DNA from: Halosimplex litoreum
Lineage (GTDB): Archaea > Halobacteriota > Halobacteria > Halobacteriales > Haloarculaceae
Length of the DNA: 64,000 nt
Direction of reading: 5' to 3'
Assembly: GCF_016065055.1 (NCBI RefSeq)
Contig: NZ_CP065856.1
Span: 3,223,836 to 3,287,835 of the forward strand
Shown: positions 59,657-64,000 of the stretch, in pieces
Position numbering within the stretch: position 1 is the first letter of the stretch
Layout of the letters: the number at the start of each line of letters is the position of its first letter
Notes under the pieces: model-generated
Told to the model about the DNA's origin: nothing
Seen by the model: the letters and a program-made list of their open reading frames with translations, nothing else
Database searches by the model: none
Made by a program: the position numbers and the translations under genes

Positions 59657-61378
59657 ATGACATCGGTCCCCCGCCGAGCGGCGTTTCGGTACGGCTTCTA
59701 CCTCTTCTCGTACTGGCTGGTACTGGTGGCGGTCTGCGCCGCGTCGGTCGGTGGTGGCGTCTGGGCGCTCACCGAGGGGAACGTCGATTCGCTCGACGTG
59801 ACCGCCGAGGGCGTACAGGCGGCGGCCGGCGGCTTCGCGGTCGTCCTCGGCGTCTTCGTCTACGGCGCCGGCCAGGCCGGGCTCGCGTACAAGCTCGTCG
59901 CCGACGGCACGCGAGCGGGTGTCGTCGGCGCCGTGGAGCCGTCCGACGACACCGAGAGCACCGCGGGAGACGAGGCCGACGCCGACGACGAACCGGAGTC
60001 CGCGGTCGACGACGGTACGGCCGGGGCGAGTTCGACCGCCGGATCCGACGACCCCTCGAGCGGCGGTGCGAACGCCGACGACCGACCCGAGCCAGAGCCC
60101 AGGGAGCGAGGGACCGCTACGCCCCGGACCGGGCCGGCGGCGGCCGACAGCCGTGACGACGAGCCCGCTGAACCGGCCGGGGGGTCGCCCGTCTCGTCGG
60201 ACGGGGCGGACGGGACACCGACGCAGGCCCCCGGTGTCGATCCCGAAGGGGCCGGCGGCGACGAGCGGCCGACCGCTTCGGACTCCGACGATTCGGTCGC
60301 GTCCGGGGTCGACGAATGGTCGCCCGGCAGCACGGACGAACCGAACGAGACGACGGCAGACGAGTGGACGTCCCACGGCGGCGCGAGCGACGAAGTGACC
60401 GAGGCCGACCACGCGGAGGGGGCCGACACGCTCGCCGGGACCCGCGGAAGCGACAGCGAGGTCCCGACAAGCGAGAACGTCGGCGACGTGACGGAGGCCA
60501 CGCCGGCGGCGGACAACACTGCGCACTCGTCCGACGGCGAACCCGGGACAGACGACCCGTCCGAACCGGACTCGGAGCCCGACGCCACCGGGGAGGCTGA
60601 TGCGGCCGCAGACGCTGAAGACGCCGAAGACCCACGGGAATCGCCGGAGGACGTGGCCAACGAGAGCGGTATCGCCGAAGAACTCGGCTTCGGGCAGGCG
60701 GGCGGACCGGCCCGGGGGTCGAGAGACGGCCCCGACGCGGCCGAGAGTTCGGACTCCAGCCCGGACGCGTCGAACGACGACGGGGTCGATCCGGACGACG
60801 GCACAGAGGGAGGTTCCGGCGCCGGTCAGACGTCCGGCGGCGACGCCACGCGGGAAGTCGGACCGGAGGCCTCCGACGGGTCGGCCGAGGACCCGCTGGC
60901 ACCGGACGAGTCCGGGGACCCGCTGGGCCCGGACAGCGGCGGCGACCCGCTCTCGTCCGGCGACGGTGAGGACGGCGATAGCGAAGACGGGACACCGGCG
61001 GCCGTCCCGGACGACCCGGGCGAGGAACCGGAGCCGTTCCCGACGGACGACGGGGGCGAGTCCGCCGACCCGCTGGCACCGGACGAGTCCGGGGACCCGC
61101 TGGGTCCCGGTGGGAGCGACGACCCGCTCGCCGACGAAGAGGACCCGCTGGCACCTGCCAGGGACGGACCGTCCGACGAGCCGACCGCGCCCGGCGGTAG
61201 CGAGTCGGACGATCCGCTGGCACCGGGCTCGACCGGTGACGAGCCCGCGACCGACCCTGGCGTGAGCGATGCCGACCCGGAGTCGTCCGAGCGCGACGGC
61301 GAAGACGATGGAGACGAGTCGGCGACGGACGAGGACGGCGACTGGACGACGGGACCGGGACACCTCGACGAGGAGTGA
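59657..61378 (+). CDS. Acidic membrane protein with DPLAPD-type repeats
   Basis: 573 residues. Two N-terminal transmembrane helices (about 12-40 and 55-85) are followed by about 480 residues of extremely acidic, Gly/Ser/Pro-rich low-complexity sequence. In the last third a short unit built around DPLAPDESGDPLGP recurs, with single variants DPLSSGDG, DPLADEE and DPLAPAR. The end is GDWTTGPGHLDEE. Coding composition is clear but function is unknown. It stands between ipk and RNase J. Confidence 0.72.
   Translation: MTSVPRRAAFRYGFYLFSYWLVLVAVCAASVGGGVWALTEGNVDSLDVTAEGVQAAAGGFAVVLGVFVYGAGQAGLAYKLVADGTRAGVVGAVEPSDDTESTAGDEADADDEPESAVDDGTAGASSTAGSDDPSSGGANADDRPEPEPRERGTATPRTGPAAADSRDDEPAEPAGGSPVSSDGADGTPTQAPGVDPEGAGGDERPTASDSDDSVASGVDEWSPGSTDEPNETTADEWTSHGGASDEVTEADHAEGADTLAGTRGSDSEVPTSENVGDVTEATPAADNTAHSSDGEPGTDDPSEPDSEPDATGEADAAADAEDAEDPRESPEDVANESGIAEELGFGQAGGPARGSRDGPDAAESSDSSPDASNDDGVDPDDGTEGGSGAGQTSGGDATREVGPEASDGSAEDPLAPDESGDPLGPDSGGDPLSSGDGEDGDSEDGTPAAVPDDPGEEPEPFPTDDGGESADPLAPDESGDPLGPGGSDDPLADEEDPLAPARDGPSDEPTAPGGSESDDPLAPGSTGDEPATDPGVSDADPESSERDGEDDGDESATDEDGDWTTGPGHLDEE
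60890..60927 (+). repeat. 38-bp direct repeat copy 1
   Basis: Encodes DPLAPDESGDPLG; base-identical to 61067-61104, 177 bases apart. Confidence 0.85.
61067..61104 (+). repeat. 38-bp direct repeat copy 2
   Basis: Second copy of 60890-60927. The recent-looking identity suggests repeat-unit expansion inside the acidic gene. Confidence 0.85.
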
Positions 61379-61401
61379 CAGCTCGCGGAGACGAGTCGGA
61401 C

Positions 61402-61412
61402 GCTTTTTAAAA
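61402..61412 (+). promoter_or_regulatory. TATA-like element upstream of RNase J
   Basis: GCTTTTTAAAA, predicted to start transcription near 61435. If used, it gives a leader of about 225 nt before the RNase J ATG. Confidence 0.45.
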
Positions 61413-61445
61413 CCTCACTGTCTATGTAGAGGTAACCGAGCATAC

Positions 61446-61472
61446 GGCCGCCCGGGTGCGGAGTGGGCGGCC
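61446..61472 (+). promoter_or_regulatory. Hairpin 1 in RNase J leader
   Basis: GGCCGCCC (61446-61453) pairs with GGGCGGCC (61465-61472), loop of 11 bases. It lies just after the predicted transcription start. Confidence 0.55.
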
Positions 61473-61478
61473 GGCTGA

Positions 61479-61497
61479 CGCATCGGGCGCCGATGCG
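61479..61497 (+). promoter_or_regulatory. Hairpin 2 in RNase J leader
   Basis: CGCATCGG (61479-61486) pairs with CCGATGCG (61490-61497) over a 3-base loop, six bases after hairpin 1. Together they form a compact structured element. Confidence 0.55.
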
Positions 61498-61658
61498 GAC
61501 TGCGCTCCGACCGCGCCGGTGGCGCGAGGGCCGTCGCACCCACACGACGGCTCTCGGGTCGGTCGACCGGGGCGGCCCGGAGCGGGGCAGTTACGCGAGC
61601 GTCCACTGTTCGCCGGTCGCACCGCCGTCGCGGGCGAGCCTTCCTCGGAGTGCAAACC

Positions 61659-63005
61659 ATGGAAATCGAAATCGCAACTATCGGCGGCTACGAGGAAGTC
61701 GGCCGCCAGATGACGGCAGTTCGCGCAGGCGACGACGTCGTGGTGTTCGACATGGGCCTGAACCTCTCGAAGGTCCTCATCCACGACAACGTCGAGACCG
61801 AACGGATGCACAGCCTCGACCTGATCGACATGGGGGCGATCCCCGACGACCGCGTCATGTCCGACCTGGAAGGCGATGTGAAGGCCATCGTGCCGACACA
61901 CGGCCACCTCGACCACATCGGCGCCATCTCCAAGCTGGCCCACCGCTACGACGCCCCCATCGTCGCGACGCCCTTTACGATCGAGCTGGTCAAACAGCAG
62001 ATCAAAAGCGAGGAGAAGTTCGGCGTCCAGAACGACCTGCAGAAGATGGAAGCGGGCGAGACGATGTCCATCGGGGACCGCAACGAACTGGAGTTCGTCA
62101 ACGTCACCCACTCCATCATCGACGCCATCAACCCGGTCCTGCACACGCCCGAGGGCGCCATCGTCTACGGGCTGGACAAGCGCATGGACCACACGCCGGT
62201 CATCGGTGACCCCATCGACATGAAGCGGTTCCGCGAGATCGGCCGCGAAGACAACGGGGTCCTCTGTTACATCGAGGACTGTACGAACGCCAACAAGAAG
62301 GGGCGCACGCCGTCGGAATCCGTCGCGCGACGGCACCTCAAAGACGTGATGTACTCCCTGGAGGACTACGACGGCGGGATCGTCGCCACCACCTTCAGCT
62401 CCCACATCGCGCGGGTCACGAGCCTCGTTGAGTTCGCCGAGGACATCGGCCGACAGCCGGTCCTCCTGGGCCGTTCGATGGAGAAGTACTCCGGCACGGC
62501 CGAGCGCCTGGACTTCGTCGACTTCCCCGACGACCTGGGGATGTACGGCCACCGCAAGTCCGTCGACCGCACGTTCAAGCGGATCATGAACGAGGGCAAG
62601 GAGAACTTCCTGCCGATCGTGACGGGCCACCAGGGCGAGCCCCGGGCGATGCTCACCCGCATGGGCCGCGGCGAGACGCCCTACGAGATCGACGACGGCG
62701 ACAAAGTCATCTTCTCGGCGCGGGTCATCCCCGAGCCCACGAACGAGGGCCAGCGCTACCAGTCCGAGAAGCTGCTGGGCATGCAGGGCGCGCGCATCTA
62801 CGACGACATCCACGTCTCGGGCCACCTGAACAAGGAGGGACACTACGAGATGCTCGACGCGCTCCAGCCCCAGCACGTCATCCCCGCTCACCAGGACATG
62901 TCCGGCTTTTCGGACTACGTCAACCTGGCCGAGAGCGAGGGGTACAAGATGGGTCGGGACCTGCACGTCACGCGCAACGGCAACCTGATCCAGCTGGTCG
63001 AGTAG
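61659..63005 (+). CDS. rnj: Ribonuclease J
   Basis: 448 residues from ATG 61659 (a GTG at 61650 would add three). Metallo-beta-lactamase/beta-CASP RNase: zinc motif HGHLDH at residues 81-86, [21 protein letters not shown] and the end [23 protein letters not shown]. Archaeal RNase J is a 5'-3' exoribonuclease that takes part in mRNA decay and rRNA maturation. One base separates it from the polyprenyl synthase gene. Confidence 0.95.
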   Translation: MEIEIATIGGYEEVGRQMTAVRAGDDVVVFDMGLNLSKVLIHDNVETERMHSLDLIDMGAIPDDRVMSDLEGDVKAIVPTHGHLDHIGAISKLAHRYDAPIVATPFTIELVKQQIKSEEKFGVQNDLQKMEAGETMSIGDRNELEFVNVTHSIIDAINPVLHTPEGAIVYGLDKRMDHTPVIGDPIDMKRFREIGREDNGVLCYIEDCTNANKKGRTPSESVARRHLKDVMYSLEDYDGGIVATTFSSHIARVTSLVEFAEDIGRQPVLLGRSMEKYSGTAERLDFVDFPDDLGMYGHRKSVDRTFKRIMNEGKENFLPIVTGHQGEPRAMLTRMGRGETPYEIDDGDKVIFSARVIPEPTNEGQRYQSEKLLGMQGARIYDDIHVSGHLNKEGHYEMLDALQPQHVIPAHQDMSGFSDYVNLAESEGYKMGRDLHVTRNGNLIQLVE

Positions 63006-63006
63006 T

Positions 63007-64000
63007 ATGAGCCGACAGTCCCAGGCGGCCGTCGAGCGGGCCATCGTCGCGCGGCGCGAGCGCGTCAATCAGGCGGTCCCCGAAGAGTTGCCGGTCGGCG
63101 AGCCCGAGCGGCTCTACGAGGCGGCGCGCTACCTGCTCGACGCCGGCGGGAAGCGCCTCCGGCCGACCGTCGTCCTGCTGGTCGCGGAGTCGCTGGCCGA
63201 CGTGGACGCCGACCCCGAGACCGCCGACTACCGGTCGTTTCCGGCCGACAGCGGGACGGTCGACGTGCTCAAGGCCGCGGTCAGCGTCGAGGTCATCCAG
63301 TCCTTTACTCTCATCCACGACGACATCATGGACGACGACGACCTCCGCCGCGGGGTCCCGTCGGTCCACCGCGAGTACGACCTCTCGACGGCGATCCTCG
63401 CCGGGGACACGCTCTACTCCAAGGCCTTCCAGTACCTCGTCGAGACCGGCGCCGCCCCCGAGCGCACCAACGCGGCGTTGATGGAACTGGCGACGACCTG
63501 CACCCAGATCTGCGAGGGGCAGTCGCTGGACATCGACTTCGAGTCCCGCGACGCCGTCGCCACCGACGAGTACCTCGAGATGGTCGAACTCAAGACCGCG
63601 GTGCTGTACGCGGCCAGCGCGGCCATCCCGGCCATGCTCGTCGGCGCGGACGACGAGACCGTCGACTCGCTGCACGGGTACGGCCTCGACGTCGGTCGCG
63701 CCTTCCAGATCCAGGACGACCTGCTCGACCTGACGACGCCCAGCGAGAAGCTGGGTAAACAGCGCGGGTCGGACCTCGTCGAGAACAAGCAGACGCTCAT
63801 CACGCTCCACGCACGCGAGCAGGGCGTCGACGTGGACGACCTCGTCGAAACCGACTCGGTCGAAGCCGTCGACGAGGCCGAGATCGAAGCCGCCGTCGAG
63901 CGTCTGCGGGAGGCGGGCTCGATCCAGTACGCCCGTGAGACCGCCCGAGACCTCATCGCCAGCGGCAAGGACAACCTCAAGCTCCTCCCGGACAACGATG
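63007..64000 (+). CDS. idsA: Polyprenyl (geranylgeranyl/farnesyl) diphosphate synthase, partial
   Basis: 331 codons are visible from ATG 63007 to the window end without a stop. First Asp-rich motif DDIMD at 105-109 (HDDIMDDDDLRRG), GGKRLRP at 47-53, and second Asp-rich motif FQIQDDLLD at 233-241. It condenses isopentenyl diphosphate to allylic diphosphates for archaeal lipid chains. With mvk and ipk nearby, it completes the local isoprenoid group. The 3' end is outside the window. Confidence 0.94.
   Translation, partial: MSRQSQAAVERAIVARRERVNQAVPEELPVGEPERLYEAARYLLDAGGKRLRPTVVLLVAESLADVDADPETADYRSFPADSGTVDVLKAAVSVEVIQSFTLIHDDIMDDDDLRRGVPSVHREYDLSTAILAGDTLYSKAFQYLVETGAAPERTNAALMELATTCTQICEGQSLDIDFESRDAVATDEYLEMVELKTAVLYAASAAIPAMLVGADDETVDSLHGYGLDVGRAFQIQDDLLDLTTPSEKLGKQRGSDLVENKQTLITLHAREQGVDVDDLVETDSVEAVDEAEIEAAVERLREAGSIQYARETARDLIASGKDNLKLLPDND

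Noticed and set aside
59639-61363. 574-codon minus-strand frame opposite the acidic repeat protein
   Set aside because: Antisense of an Asp/Gly-rich low-complexity gene gives Val/Arg-rich shadow sequence; the plus strand has Shine-Dalgarno site, TM helices and acidic composition.

Overview
The window is a GC-rich chromosomal segment from a halophilic archaeon (class Halobacteria). Evidence: strongly acidic proteomes, menaquinone-type bc complex with Tat-exported halocyanins, archaeal ribosomal protein and RNA polymerase genes (S13-S4-S11-RpoD, L18e-L13-S9-RpoN-RpoK-enolase-S2), proteasome genes, haloarchaeal type IV pilins, archaeal mevalonate-pathway genes, and many start codons about 25-30 nt after a TATA-like element, as expected for leaderless transcripts. 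I cannot fix the genus from sequence alone.

Layout. 1-10 kb: a respiratory locus. A probable operon (1472-5685) encodes a halocyanin, a small membrane protein, a Rieske protein, split cytochrome b (two genes) and two more small membrane proteins. Two further halocyanins, a NAD-kinase-like protein lacking the usual GGDG motif and a Coq10/SRPBCC-type protein follow. No cytochrome c1 is visible, so halocyanin is the likely electron acceptor. 10-17 kb: DUF5518 protein, universal stress protein, an M48 protease, and a four-gene overlapping operon (DUF4129, unknown, DUF58, large membrane protein). 17-21.6 kb: reduced flavoprotein, coaBC, a GT87-type membrane glycosyltransferase, a methyltransferase. 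21.7-29.7 kb: a nine-gene Mrp-type cation/proton antiporter operon on the minus strand with three MnhD/NuoL-like subunits and an MnhE carrying an extra N-terminal domain. 30-32 kb: two type IV pilins flanking a winged-helix membrane protein.

32-42 kb: a coupled pair of unknown membrane proteins, a purine phosphoribosyltransferase, HtpX, the initiator tRNA with two upstream partial copies of its 3' end, a GtrA/glycosyltransferase pair, a DUF2298 protein and an Mrp/ApbC ATPase. 42-44.4 kb is an accessory patch: a PKD-domain secreted protein whose 3' end becomes abruptly AT-rich, followed by an AT-rich unknown secreted protein. 44.4-49.2 kb: an overlapping proteasome beta-alpha pair, a zinc-ribbon winged-helix protein, moaA, Nudix hydrolase and a small protein.

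49.4-55.6 kb is the conserved translation/transcription cluster with embedded tRNA-Ser and tRNA-Leu. A membrane-anchored sulfite-oxidase-fold protein and a second DUF5518 protein separate it from mevalonate kinase and isopentenyl phosphate kinase. Then come an acidic repeat protein, RNase J (preceded by a long leader with two hairpins) and a polyprenyl diphosphate synthase running off the window. mvk, ipk and idsA together supply isoprenoid lipid precursors.

I found no CRISPR array, transposase, integrase or recognisable defence system. The strongest candidates for something new are the chimeric halocyanin set, the linked proteasome pair, the initiator-tRNA 3'-end repeats, the RNase J leader, and the pilin-regulator-pilin unit with DNA-level identity.
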